From Immersiella caudata (lineage: Eukaryota > Ascomycota > Sordariomycetes > Sordariales > Lasiosphaeriaceae): a stretch of DNA of 64,000 nt. A program made the translations under genes and the position numbers. Positions 21,621 to 32,793 of this stretch are shown in pieces. The first letter of the stretch is position 1. Each line of letters opens with the position of its first letter. The notes under the pieces were generated by a model. The model was not told the origin of the DNA, made no database searches, and worked only from the letters and a program-made list of their open reading frames with translations. The stretch is from NCBI GenBank assembly GCA_030512335.1, contig JAULSU010000002.1:3286001-3350000 (forward strand), given 5' to 3'.

Positions 21621-23128
21621 GATGGGCCGGTGGCAAGCAATGGGTGAAGATAGGGACAAGTGCTTGTTCTGGACTTTGCTGGATTTCACACCACAGGTTC
21701 TGCGCTGAAGTGATTGATTGCACAAAAATTTATTTGTCGATAAGCGATAAGCCCTTCGCCTAGGTCGAATGCGGGGAAACGGAACAGCCTCCCCACTCCA
21801 GCGGTTGCTTCCTAGCGCAATCCGGGCCAGCTGAAGTTGAGCATCAAGCTCTGAGGTCGCGCAAGAGGGGCAAGCTCCCGTGCTGGCCGCTTTTCTTACT
21901 TTTGTCCGAGTTCTGAGTTGGTGGTCACATTGAGTTATTCTTAGCTTCACATCCCTGGGAGCGTCGCAATTATCGCAAGCCCACAGTGAGGAGGGGTTCG
22001 TAGCTTTTCTCCGAATCCTCACCCCTTCATTTTGAGTCAATCCGAAGCGGCCCACCTCTCGACTGCAAAAAAAACCGGCATTCCAACGTGACGCAATGAA
22101 ATTGAGCTTAGGTTTCTGGCGCTGCCTCGCAATAATGATGAGACGACGTTTTTTCCTGCTATAAGGCCTCATCATCAAACCCCGACCAGCCAGGAACACA
22201 CCTGGGGAGGTTACCCTCTGCACGGGCCCCTCAACTGTAGCAGCAGGGGGCGAGTTGTGAGAGATGAAAGGAGTGCAGTCTGTTCGATCGCCCATGCCTG
22301 ACGATCCCACAGAGGTGGGCAAACACTTGGGAAACAATCTACAGACTCCCGTACAGGCTAGGACTGGGATAAACAAAACGCACAATCAGGGACAGTGTGG
22401 AGGTCGAGGCTATTTGTTCTGCGTTTGTTCTTCGTTGACAGCTTGGAAAGTGACTAGGTGGTTCTCACGTGCCAGGTTGAGCCACAAGAGTGATTGGCCT
22501 GGCAGAATTCCAAGGTCAGCAATGGGATGGCGATATCACATCCAACCGCCACCGACTGGCTGTTGTTCGGCGCCTGAATTCATGCCCTGGCCGCTGTTGC
22601 ACCCCCAAAGCGCAAAAAAAAGAAAAGGTATCCAGAGCTCTCAGCGTATGGTTCACCGAACCCAGAGCGGGCTGCATGCACGGCAGCCAAAAGGCGAGCC
22701 AGGAAGTGCTGGACTGCCTCATGAAGTTAGCAGCGTTGCCCAAGATCCCAGTCAGACTAGCCCGCCTTGGCGCTGAGAGGCAGCTGAGCAAGTGGAGCGG
22801 CCGCCACGGCAGCAACCCAAACCACCCAAACGATCCCTCGACAATAAACCCGCTTTGTCGCCCTTGTCTCCTCTCCGACACTGCACCGCAAAAATTCCTC
22901 TGGAGCACATCCACACCTCACTGGCCAACTGCAACCAAGACCCGACTGGGGTCGCCTGGATGCTTCGTCGTTCCCGCCGCACCTCCTCATTTTCCCCATC
23001 CACTTCCTCCACCTGATTTCCCAACCTTCCCACTTCAAAACCCTGGAGCGAAACTGGGTTCGGTCGGCAACCTCCAAACTTCCATCATCGCTGAGCATTT
23101 GGGCACGCGGGCATTCGAGGAAGTCGCT
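21621..23128. other. Divergent intergenic region between nop13 and sts1
   Basis: About 1.5 kb carrying two divergent promoters. Its minus strand is open in the nop13 frame up to 22385 and its plus strand is open in the frame leading into sts1 exon 1, but neither has recognisable protein features. An A-rich tract lies at about 22614-22626. Confidence 0.55.
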
Positions 23129-24134
23129 ATGAACGTCTTATTGTCGCCGCACCCTCCGCTCTTCCCTCATCAACACGAACGCCGATCGCCGTCCCGGTCA
23201 AGTATGCTCGCTCCGTCCATTTCGGCATCGCCTCCGCCCACTCTACCATCTCGAGTGCGGCAAGTCGAGAGATTGTTAGACTGCTAACGGCCTCCTCACA
23301 GTGTCACCTTACAGCATGGCGTCCAAGAAGCGAAAGGCCGACGACGACAACGATGAGATGTCCGTCTCTCCCACAAGCTCGCCCGCGATCGCCTCGAGGC
23401 AACTCGCAAGACCGATGAAGAAGGTTCGGGCTGGGAATGACATGAGCGGTCGACCGCTGCCGCTCCCGCGGCTGCTTGAGACCCTGGACACAGCGCAGCT
23501 CCGGACGGTGCTTCAGACCATCTGCGAGCGACACCCGGATCTTGGCCAAGAGGTTGTGAATGGGGCGCCACGGCCGACGGTCGCTGCGGCGCTGTGTGTA
23601 CTGGAGGAATATCAACAAAAGTTACGGGCTGCCTTCCCATTTGGAAACACGAGCTCCGACTACACATACTTCCGAGTCAAACAACCCTTGGCCGCCCTCG
23701 TCGACGCCATTTCAGATTTCACTCCGCAATATCTGCCCCCGACTGAGCACCAAACGAATATCTCCTTGCAGTATCTCGACGGCGCCACAAAAATCATCCA
23801 TGATCTCCCTGACTGGGAGAGCCAACAGTACAGACATCACAAGCACAACGCTTATGACGAACTTTCCAACGCGTGGGCCTTGGTCATCACGGAGGGGGCC
23901 AAAAGAGGAGGAGGTATCGTCTTACATACCGGCGGTTGGGATCAAGTTCTCGCAAAACACAACCAGCGGTCAGGCGGTCGGCTGGAGCAAGCGATCAACG
24001 CCATGGCAAATGAGGTGGGCTGGATAGGGACGAATCCGAACGCTTCCGGCAGCGGCACATCGGACCCGAACTCGATTATCAACCAGATTATGAGCGGCGC
24101 ATACGGCTCCCCTGTCCGCGTTGGTCCTTGGTAA
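23129..24134 (+). CDS. sts1: Sts1/Cut8, tethering factor for the nuclear proteasome
   Basis: Anchors 26S proteasomes at the nuclear envelope/nucleus and supports chromosome segregation. Exons are 23129-23201 and 23302-24134 (301 residues). Exon 1 encodes MNVLLSPHPPLFPHQHERR and ends in the middle of an ATG codon (A|TG); the 100-nt intron has gtatgc, branch GCTAAC and ctcacag. The joined text SRS-MSPYSMASKKRKADDD places a basic NLS at about residues 34-38 and a second basic patch RPMKKVRAG. The Cut8 core follows: GRPLPLPRLLETLDTAQLRTVLQTICERHPDLG, then the six-helix-bundle region up to LPDWESQQYRHHKHNAYDEL and W-containing helices ending near EVGWIG. The ATG at 23316 (MASKK) would give a shorter protein lacking the conserved N-terminus, so I prefer the upstream exon. 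Confidence 0.9.
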
Positions 24135-25085
24135 TCGGCATGTGTGGGCAGGATCCTGGGTTAGCTCGACAGAGAGCATGAGCATCATGACAACTTTCTC
24201 TCTTCCTATGGTCGTCTTTACTGCATCGGGTAGGCTGGCATAGACTCTGGGGTTATTCGGCTACATGTCGTACGGCGTTGTGTATTTTCCTTTGATATCC
24301 TTTTCTCTACTTTAACACCGAGCCCGTTCGGTGTTCTGACGGGGAGTGTAACTACAAACGGCTCTGCCGGTTTTCGAGACGATGCTGTCAGCAGCAAATT
24401 CCTTTCCTGTGATTCGGTCCAGTTAAGTAACAGTGATGATGGAACACGAATATCCAATCAAGCGCTGATCGGATTTCCTGTATTTTGGGCTGACGTGGCA
24501 CCCGACCACGAGCAGTGCCGTTGCGTCGCCGGCACCATCTTGCGAACGGCCAACCCTTAGTGTAGCAGTGTAATGTTGTTCTAATTTCTCACATACACGT
24601 GTTAGGCGAAAGAAGTTATCGCCGTCACGGCTTGCAAACCTGGGGATCGATTTTGGCATTCACACCGTTCCCGCCTGGAAAGCAAGTTACGCATCATGAC
24701 TAACGAAGCCTCAAACGGTAGTTTGACGGCAGTTGCGAGCAATCGCTTTGTGTCACTATCAAGTATATACTATGTCAGAATCATTAGCCCAACGACAGTA
24801 AGCGGCTGAATGGATTCAGGTCATGATAATTCAACTACTCGAGGGACTGCCAGCGGGGGCATTGGCCCCGATAACCGGATTAGGGGCGTTGCGGGGCAGC
24901 CGCCCATTCCCACCCCACTTCGAAGCTCACGTGATGACCTGTGGTAAACGTGTGTGGGGGGCTGAAGCGCGTCAGAACGATTCCCCAGCATGGACGCGCG
25001 CCTGAAGCTCTTGTTGACTGAACCAAGCCAAGCAACGACATCAGCAGAAGGCCCTTCATACCTCACTTTTTCTCTGGCTCTGCAC
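24135..25085. other. Intergenic region between sts1 and rad52
   Basis: About 950 bases with no supported gene. The proximal part is probably the sts1 3' UTR and the distal part the rad52 promoter. No defined element recognised. Confidence 0.5.
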
Positions 25086-26912
25086 ATGTGGGATAGCAAA
25101 AACCAAGCTGCCACCGCGATGCCTGCGTAAGTTCTCTCCCTTCCATGCTACGCGTTGCATGCGTGGACACTGACCGCGAATCGCATTCCGTTCAGCCCCG
25201 GCCAGCAGCATAACAACATTGCCAATCCCTTTGAAGAGCCGAAGAAGCGTATCACCGATTACACGGCCCAGGAAATTGCTACGCTCCAGAGCAGACTCGA
25301 AAAACAGCTGGGCCCAGAGTACCTTTCGTCTCGTTCCGGCCCCTCCGGCCAAAAGGTGCACTATATCGCCGCTGAGAAATGCATCGCTCTCGCCAACGAA
25401 GTCTTTGGGTTCAACGGGTGGTCATCCAGCATCCAAAATATTCAGGTTGATTTTGCCGATGAGAATCCACAGACGCACAAGGTCAACCTGGGTCTGTCTG
25501 TCATCGTGCGGGTGACGCTCCGGGACGGGACATTCCATGAAGATATTGGGTACGGACATATCGAAAATTGCAAGAATAAGGCCGCTGCCTTCGAGAAGGC
25601 CAAAAAGGAGGGCACCACTGACGCCCTGAAACGTGCCCTGCGCAACTTTGGCAATGTGCTCGGCAACTGCATTTACGACAAGGACTACTTGAACAAGGTG
25701 ACGAAGCTGAAGGTTGCCCCCAAGAAATTCGACCCCGATAGGCTGCATCGGCATGAGGATTTTGTGAAAAAGGAGCCAGCTGCTGAGGCCGAGAAGCTCT
25801 TGATTGAAGCAGGGAACACGAGCACCGTTGTGACACCTCAGCGTGAGTGTCACTAAGCTTGGTCATCGTCACCCAGTGCTGGGTCGCTAACCATTTGGCA
25901 GTTCTGACTGCCGATTCCTTCGAGGATTTTCTTGGAGGTATGTGCCACACAATGTTTGGCTCTGTGCCTACTGACATGCATCGTAGAGCTTGACGAGGCG
26001 GACTTCAACATCATCGATGAAGGTCACCCTGACGAGGTCGTACTTCCCATTTCTTACCCCGCTGCGTCAAATGAGAAACCGTCAAACCAGACAAATAACA
26101 ACAATGCATCCATGCAACCGCCATCTCGGGCCTTGGTGAGGACGGGGTCGGCAGGGGCCAACCCTCCACGGCCGCCTCAGACTCCGAACCAACAGCCGCC
26201 GCCTCGACAGTTCTCGAACACATTTAGCGGGGCTCAGAATAACACAGCGAATCCGAACTCCAGACCACCACCGAATCAACAATTTAACCAAGCCAAGCCC
26301 CCAGCACCCGCACCCCCGAACCAGAATGTTCCCGCACAACCTCCTACAGCAGCACCTCAGCCCCCAGCACCAACAACTGTCCCACCAGAGGGTGTTGCTT
26401 TCTTTTCTGCACGAGCTGTCAAGAATATTGCCGAAGATGCGATTGCAAGCGGCCACATTGCGCCCAAAGGAGGGCAAGTTTTCAACCCCAAGGCTGAGAG
26501 CCCATCAATTCGCAAGACGCCTGGGATCGACCACACCAAATCAAAACCCGTGGCACGAAACGGCCAGCATGTTCCACCAGCAACAGGCGGCGACGCTTCA
26601 GGGATCCCTTCTGGCATCGCCAGCTCACCGGGGGTCAGGCCAATGCCGCGGCCCGGCCCGCCAATGGGGAGGGGCAATGTCATCAACCCACAGCTGGACC
26701 AAACACGACGGATCGGCGCACCTGGCTCGTCTAGTCCACTAGCCAACCGTAACCAATACCGGCCCCCGACAATGAAGAGGCCACCTGGAGCTGATCCTGC
26801 CCAGCCGTCTGCTGGTCGACCACCCCTCGCGGATCTGCCAAGTAATGCACCCTCAGCTGCTGGCACTGATAGTGCCGGTGGGCCAGACCCAAAAAGGCAG
26901 AGGATAAGTTGA
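25086..26912 (+). CDS. rad52: Rad52 recombination mediator
   Basis: Anneals single strands and loads Rad51 in homologous recombination. Exons are 25086-25126, 25196-25842, 25902-25937 (only 36 nt) and 25987-26912, about 549 residues; all three introns are GT-AG and keep the frame. The Rad52 fold is clear: TAQEIATLQSRLEKQLGPEYLSSR, then GQKVHYIAAEKCIALANEVFGFNGWS, the DGTFHEDIGYG loop, and KAAAFEKAKKEGTTDALKRALRNFGNVLGNCIYDKDYL. The short exon 3 encodes LTADSFEDFLG and leads into ELDEADFNIIDE. The C-terminal half is Pro/Gln/Asn-rich. It contains AFFSARAVKNIAEDA, with an F-x-x-A element (F380 to A383) of the kind that contacts Rad51. The start is uncertain: ATG 25086 (MWDSKNQAATAMPAPG) or the in-frame ATG at 25119, which would give the more usual MPAPG beginning. 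Confidence 0.95.
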
Positions 26913-28405
26913 GGGGGTCACGTTGCAGGCATGATATGATGACGGTAGTGCCACTTTGCATTTTAGCATCCGTCGAGCGAACCGTGGGAGCATAGGCGCC
27001 GGGGAGATGAAGCCACTTGGCTTTCTTTGCCAGGAGAGCTGTTTCAAAGGCTATCAAACCTTCGAGATCTCCATCACCTGCCATTGAGGGATGGCGCGTT
27101 TCGAGTTGTCAGCCAGGGTATGTTGGTTTAGGCGTTAGACGGCGCAAGCCGAGTGAGCTGGAGTGACGGCACATGATTACGCGCCTTGATTCATGACATC
27201 GTATAGCTTTCTGATAGCATGAATTGTAGAGTTGAGAAAAGGGACCCTTTCTCGACAAGGCGAGTTTGATTATGGAGTGTACCGCCTCGTCTACAGGTTT
27301 TCATTGCTGAGAAACGGAGTGTACTACACTCCAGGTTACTAAGCGACGTGGACGGTAGTTTGCCGCTTTTACGAATATAAACATGTTTGGTTTGGAACCC
27401 ACGGAGACGTCAGCCTGAAGGAGAGAGCCTGTTGGGCGAGCCACTCCGGCTGGCTGTGTCGCGCTGCTTTTCCATAAGTATCAATCCTACGGTGACCACA
27501 GGATGGTTACGGAAAGAGAACTGCGAGTTCTGTTCAATATGGCCTCGAGCCAGAAAACGAGGTGCCATTCAGATGTTGGCTTCATGCACGCCTTGTCGTG
27601 ATATGCAGCATTTTTTTGCTCGTCCTCTTGACTACCGCGTTGTGCTTTCCCTCTGGAGTAAAAACCGCAATCCAGGACACGAATATGTGCGGGCATACGT
27701 CTCTGCGTAGCTGAAGCGTCGAAAAGCCCTTGATGCTGGGACATGATGTGTTACAATTCATGTGATTGCAGGATTGATTGAAGTAGGCTAGCCTCGCCTA
27801 ACATTATAACAGCTGTTGGGTGGCCCCGCGCCCACCAGCTCATACGCGACAGTTGAGATGAAGCCCAACGTCACCGAGAGGGTGGGTTATTCGTGGTGGC
27901 AGTAGACGATAGTGTCAGCGGCGAAGGGCCTTTTCAGGATGACCTCTTCTCCTGTGGATTGATTGATTGAATCGGCTTCGAGTCCCTGGCTCGGCTGGTC
28001 AAAAGTGTAGAAGCTGTGCTTGGCATTATCCAGCTTACAATAGTTGCGCTCTGATTGGCTTACTATTGCTTGACCATATCAAGACTCAACGGCGATGCGG
28101 TCTCCGCAACGTGTGATAATATCAATAATTCAAGTGCTAAAAGGTGAAAGCTATGGAGAAACTGGAATACAGGGATTTCCATTCCGCCCTATCTGTACTT
28201 TTGTTTGCAAGCAATCGCAAATCATGTTGAGCGCACAGTGCCAGATGCACACAAAGACTGTGAACTATACCTCTTCCCCAGATTTCTCCGCAAATCGGAG
28301 GTACCGGGGTCTTGGGGATTGGGGGCACAATAGCGCAAACCGTCTTTTTTTGCATTTCGCAAGCCACGCCGTTGTCACCCGTATTGCCGGCGACCAAGGA
28401 TCACC
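26913..28405. other. Intergenic region (1.5 kb) between rad52 and the aconitase gene
   Basis: No gene supported. Overlapping open frames near 27387-27744 on both strands have no family features. The last few hundred bases should carry the promoter of the downstream mitochondrial enzyme. Confidence 0.5.
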
Positions 28406-30936
28406 ATGAGGCCAATTGAGCTTGCCAGTCGGTCTGGCAGGGGCCTGACGGTATGGAAACCAGTTCCCAAGAGCGCAGAGATTTGCGGAGCCAAGACAGT
28501 GACTGACGGCGCTTCCAGAGGGCCTTCAACGCCCACCAGGTCTGCCGCGTCGCAGGCACGCGACACTACTCCAACGGCCCAGCCCTGCCGCCCAAGTACG
28601 AGACGCTCTATAACAAGTACTCCGAAGTCCGTCGCGTGCTAGGTGCACAGCGCTTGACGCTCGCCGAGAAGATCCTCTACAGCCATCTCGACAACGTCGA
28701 GGAGTCACTCCTGACCGACACGGCCAGCGGCCGCAACATTCGCGGCAAGGCCAACCTCAAGCTCAAGCCCGACCGCGTCAACATGCAGGATGCCTCGGCC
28801 CAAATGGCCCTGCTGCAATTCATGTCGTGCAATCTGCCGCAAACCGCGATCCCCGCCAGCATCCACTGCGATCACCTGATCGTCGGCGAGCGAGGCGCCG
28901 AGGACGACTTGACAGTCGGTATCAAGACGAACCAGGAGGTCTTTGACTTCCTCGAGTCCGCTGCGAAGAAATACGGGATTGACTTCTGGCCGCCAGGCGC
29001 TGGCATCATCCACCAGACCGTGCTGGAAAACTATGCCGTGCCTGGCCTCATGATGCTTGGAACGGACAGCCACTCTCCCAACGCTGGCGGTTTGTGCACC
29101 ATTACCATTGGCGTTGGCGGTGCTGATGCCGTGGAGGCTCTCGTGGGGGCTCCCTGGGAGTTGAAGGCACCCAAGGTTCTCGGCGTGCGTTTGACCGGCA
29201 AGCTGAACGACTGGGTGTCCCCGAAGGACGTCATTCTTCACCTCGCTGGTCTCCTCACCGTCCGCGGTGGCACGGGCTACATAGTCGAGTACTTTGGCCC
29301 CGGCGTGGAAACGCTCAGTCTCACTGGCATGGCCACCGCCTGCAATATGGGGTTCGATTGTCCCCCTTTCATTTCATACTGTGACGCCAGCTGACCATAT
29401 CGCAGTGCGGAAATCGGCGCGACGACTTCCATCTTCCCCTATACAGAGGCCTCCGCTCGCTACCTGAAGGCTACTCGGAGAGAGCAAGCTGCTACAGACG
29501 CCCAGCTGCTCCAGAACTTCCCCGGAGCTGGATCCGCCGAGGACGCCTTCTTCAAGTTCAAGGCTGATGAAGGCGCACAGTACGACCAGGTCATCGAGAT
29601 CAACCTCTCGGACCTGGAGCCCCACGTCAACGGCCCCTTTACACCGGACCTTTCGACACCGCTTTCGAAGTTCAAGGAGACGGTCAAGTCGGAGCAATGG
29701 CCGGAGAGGCTGTCAGCTGGTCTCATCGGCAGCTGCACAAACAGCTCGTACGAGGATATGACCCGCGTTGAGAGTATGCTGAAAGCGGCAGCAGACGCTG
29801 GAGTGAAGCCTGCTTCCGACTTTTATATCACCCCCGGAAGTGAACAGATCCGCGCCACCCTCGAGAGAGATGGCACACTGGAGACCTTTACCGAGGCTGG
29901 CGGAATCGTCCTCTCCAATGCCTGCGGACCGTGCATCGGGCAATGGAAGCGTCATGACGGAGTGGAGAAGGGCACTTTGAATGCTATCTTCACCTCGTAT
30001 AACCGCAACTTCCGTGGCCGCAACGACGGAAACCCGGACACGATGAACTTCCTGGCTTCTCCCGAAATCGTTACCGCTATGGCTTTTGCTGGATCTACTA
30101 CTTTTAACCCTATCACTGACTCCCTCACCACGCCGGACGGAAAGGAGTTCAGGTTCCCTGCGCCACATGGCCTCGAGGGTCCTCAGACACCCTTCGAGGA
30201 GGGTAAGGACTCTCTCAAGGTGCTGTCGCAACCGCCTAATCCTGACGTCGAGGTGGCCATCTCACCATCATCCGAGCGTCTCGCCCTCCTTGAGCCCTTC
30301 GATGCCTTCCCCTCCTCGGACCTTTCGGGTCTGCGCGTGCTTGTCAAGATTACGGGCAAGTGCACAACTGACACTATCTCGGCCGCTGGCCCCTGGCTCA
30401 AGTACAAGGGCCATCTGCCCAACATCAGCGCTAACACTCTCAACACGGCCGTCAACGCTGAGACTGGCGAGGTCAACGTGGCTTACGACCTCGACGGCTC
30501 TAAGCACACCATCCCAGACTTGGCACGCAAGTGGAAGGACGAGGGCAGGCCATGGCTCGTCGTTGCGGAGCACAACTACGGTGAAGGCTCAGCACGTGAG
30601 CACGCCGCTCTGCAGCCTCGCTATCTCGGCGCCCGCACCATTGTATGCAAGAGCTTCGCACGCATCCACGAGACCAACCTCAAGAAGCAGGGCATGGTTC
30701 CCCTGACGTTCGCGGAGGAAAGCGACTACGATCGTATCGCCGCAGGCGACGAGGTTTCAACCGTGGGTCTCTACGACATGCTGCGGAACGGTGGCCAGGG
30801 TGATGTCAGCCTGAAGGTGAAGAAGAAGGAGACGGGCGAGGAGTTCCTGGTCCCTACGAAGCATGCGGTTACCAAGGACCAGGCTGGGTTTATCCTGGCA
30901 GGTAGCGCATTGAATCTGCTATCCCAGGGGGTATGA
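28406..30936 (+). CDS. aco2: Mitochondrial aconitase-family hydratase, Aco2/homocitrate dehydratase type
   Basis: 4Fe-4S hydratase; the Aco2 branch acts on homocitrate in the fungal alpha-aminoadipate lysine pathway. Exons are 28406-28450, 28519-29351 and 29406-30936 (802 residues). The 15-codon first exon MRPIELASRSGRGLT plus RAFNAHQVCRVAGTRHYSNG forms an Arg/Ser-rich, acid-free mitochondrial presequence. Motifs: LTLAEKILYSHLD, QDASAQMALLQFM, CDHLIVG, GTDSHSPNAGGL, ATACNMGAEIGATTS (rebuilt across the 54-nt intron 2, whose donor gttcga is weak), then the cluster cysteines in GSCTNSSYEDM and NACGPCIGQW, and the swivel domain with NYGEGSAREHAALQPR. Assignment to Aco2 rather than the citrate-cycle Aco1 rests on the atypical N-terminal region (YNKYSEVRRVLGAQRLTL) and is inferred; the aconitase family itself is certain. 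Confidence 0.9.
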
Positions 30937-30961
30937 ACTGAGGGTTAATATGGGGGTGGTG

Positions 30962-30967
30962 AATAAA
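30962..30967 (+). terminator. AATAAA polyadenylation-type signal of the aconitase gene
   Basis: A canonical AATAAA lies 26 bases after the stop codon, followed by a TATATATG positioning-like element. Function is inferred from consensus. Confidence 0.45.
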
Positions 30968-31461
30968 ATGTATATATGAATAAGCTTGTGTACCTAGATA
31001 TGAGTTCGGATTATAAGATGGGCTTCTTTCTTTCTTTTGGACGTCCCAGTCTTCTACACGCTCTTGTAGCTCGTGTTACTTGGAGAGTTCCTCTGAGGTG
31101 TGGTGTGTAACAGTAAACACCGCACCGTGGTGTAGCACCAGGTCATCCCCATGATTCCATCAGGCAGGTACTCAATGACATGTTTCCGCACTTACTTGCC
31201 CTGAAATCGGTAGACTGCTTATTTGGAGTCCTTGTGAATACGATGGAACATGATATTTGATTGATTATTCCCCCTTGCTGGCCCAGTAACGGTATAGTTG
31301 GTGTAGTTTGGGGAGGTGATTTGGCTCACAGCCTTGTCTCATGGATCTGATTCTCTGCATCGCTTCCCGAGACGACATCAAAGTTGCACTAGTAATCTCT
31401 GGTATCTTCGAAAGTAGGAATATGTAGCCCTGCTCTGTGGAGGATTCTCTTGCTAAGTGGA

Positions 31462-31474
31462 GGGGGGGGGGGGG
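31462..31474. repeat. Homopolymer G13 tract
   Basis: Thirteen consecutive G residues in the intergenic region; prone to length error or polymorphism. Confidence 0.9.
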
Positions 31475-32793
31475 CGATGCGGACTCTAGTTCCGTAAGGG
31501 ACATATTTCAGAGTCGCTCTCTGTAAAGAACGGTGTGGTTCTTTTTTCTTTCCCTGGCTCGGTACTGTTCGGTATACTTCCTTAAATATTCCGAAATATT
31601 TATAAAAACTTCTAATCCAGGATCTTCCATCCTTTCAGGGCTATCGCCATTGTGGTGGTCAATGGAGGGCGAGAAATATCATGGCTGGGCATAATTCCAC
31701 ACCGGGCTGAGACGCTGCGGACGACGTCGGGCCATTCTGCGGATTTCTCTTACCCCACCAATACCCCAAGCGCCGGGACGCGACTAGCTTCGGTAAATTC
31801 CAAAATCATACATCTTGCTGTTGTCGTGGTTTGAAATGTGTCCGATCCATGTGAGGGCAGTTATGGGTAGGAGAAGAAGCCGTCATCGCGCGGCTGAGGG
31901 TTGCCCTGGAGCTGCATAGGTAGGCTTGGCGATCTTCCCCCTAGGTACTCCACATCACGTGGAGGAAGTGGGACTGGACAGACCAAGTGCGTTCCATAAT
32001 TCAATTATCACAAAGAGTCAAGGGTCTATTTGCTCTGGAAATTTGAGTCCCCGCAGAGTAGATAGTGTAGCAACCTTCCAAGCCAGTTACGCGCGTTGGG
32101 CTTTCGGCCTGACGAGTGGCGTGAAAGTGCTACAGCCTCGCGGGCTTCAGACCATATAACTGAGCCAAACTGAAGAGTGCCAGAGAGAGTACATGAAAAG
32201 TATAGAAGTCGGCGGTCTGTATGTTCACTTCCTTATAATGTTTGAAGACTTCTCTAGATGCAAGCCGGCCGGCCAGAACCGGGCTGGGTTCATATAGATG
32301 TCCAAGGTACGCAGTAGCGCTAGCTTGAAGCTACCTAGTTTTATCGCTGCCCTTCTTCCGCATCCGCTTGGCGGCTGTTTTTGCTGGGTATCTATGTACC
32401 TACTGGCCCCTTTACTCAACGAAACCGATGGGCTAGCCTGTAGCTCGGAAAGCCGAGTCACAGCTGGTACCTCCACTGTCATTGTGGCCAGAGCTGCTCA
32501 GACGACACCCGAATCGAGCTCCGAAGAGAACCCCTGGTTCCTCGCTCGGCTCCATACCGACTATATACCCCTGGCTTAGAGAAAAAAAAATACAACAAAC
32601 AGAATGTTCTAGGACAGCCCCCAAATGCCAGAGCGCTAATTATCAAAAAGTGAAAGTGCAACATCGACATTCACACCGCCAACTCCTTTCCCCCCATCTT
32701 GCGCTTCCTCCAATACAAAACCTAACCATTACCTAAAACAACCAGCCGCCGCAGTCCTACTGCGGAAAGTCCCGCCAGACGGGTCCCATATAA

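Larger units (their letters stand above)
30937..32793. other. Convergent intergenic region (1.9 kb)
   Basis: Lies between the convergent aconitase and PHD genes. It holds their 3' UTRs, an AATAAA signal at 30962, a G13 tract at 31462-31474 and A/T-rich DNA near 31570-31610. No gene supported. Confidence 0.55.

Noticed and set aside
22490..23287. 265-codon plus-strand open frame before and through sts1 exon 1
   Set aside because: Only the last part (from ATG 23129) is real exon; the rest is leader, and the frame runs into the intron.
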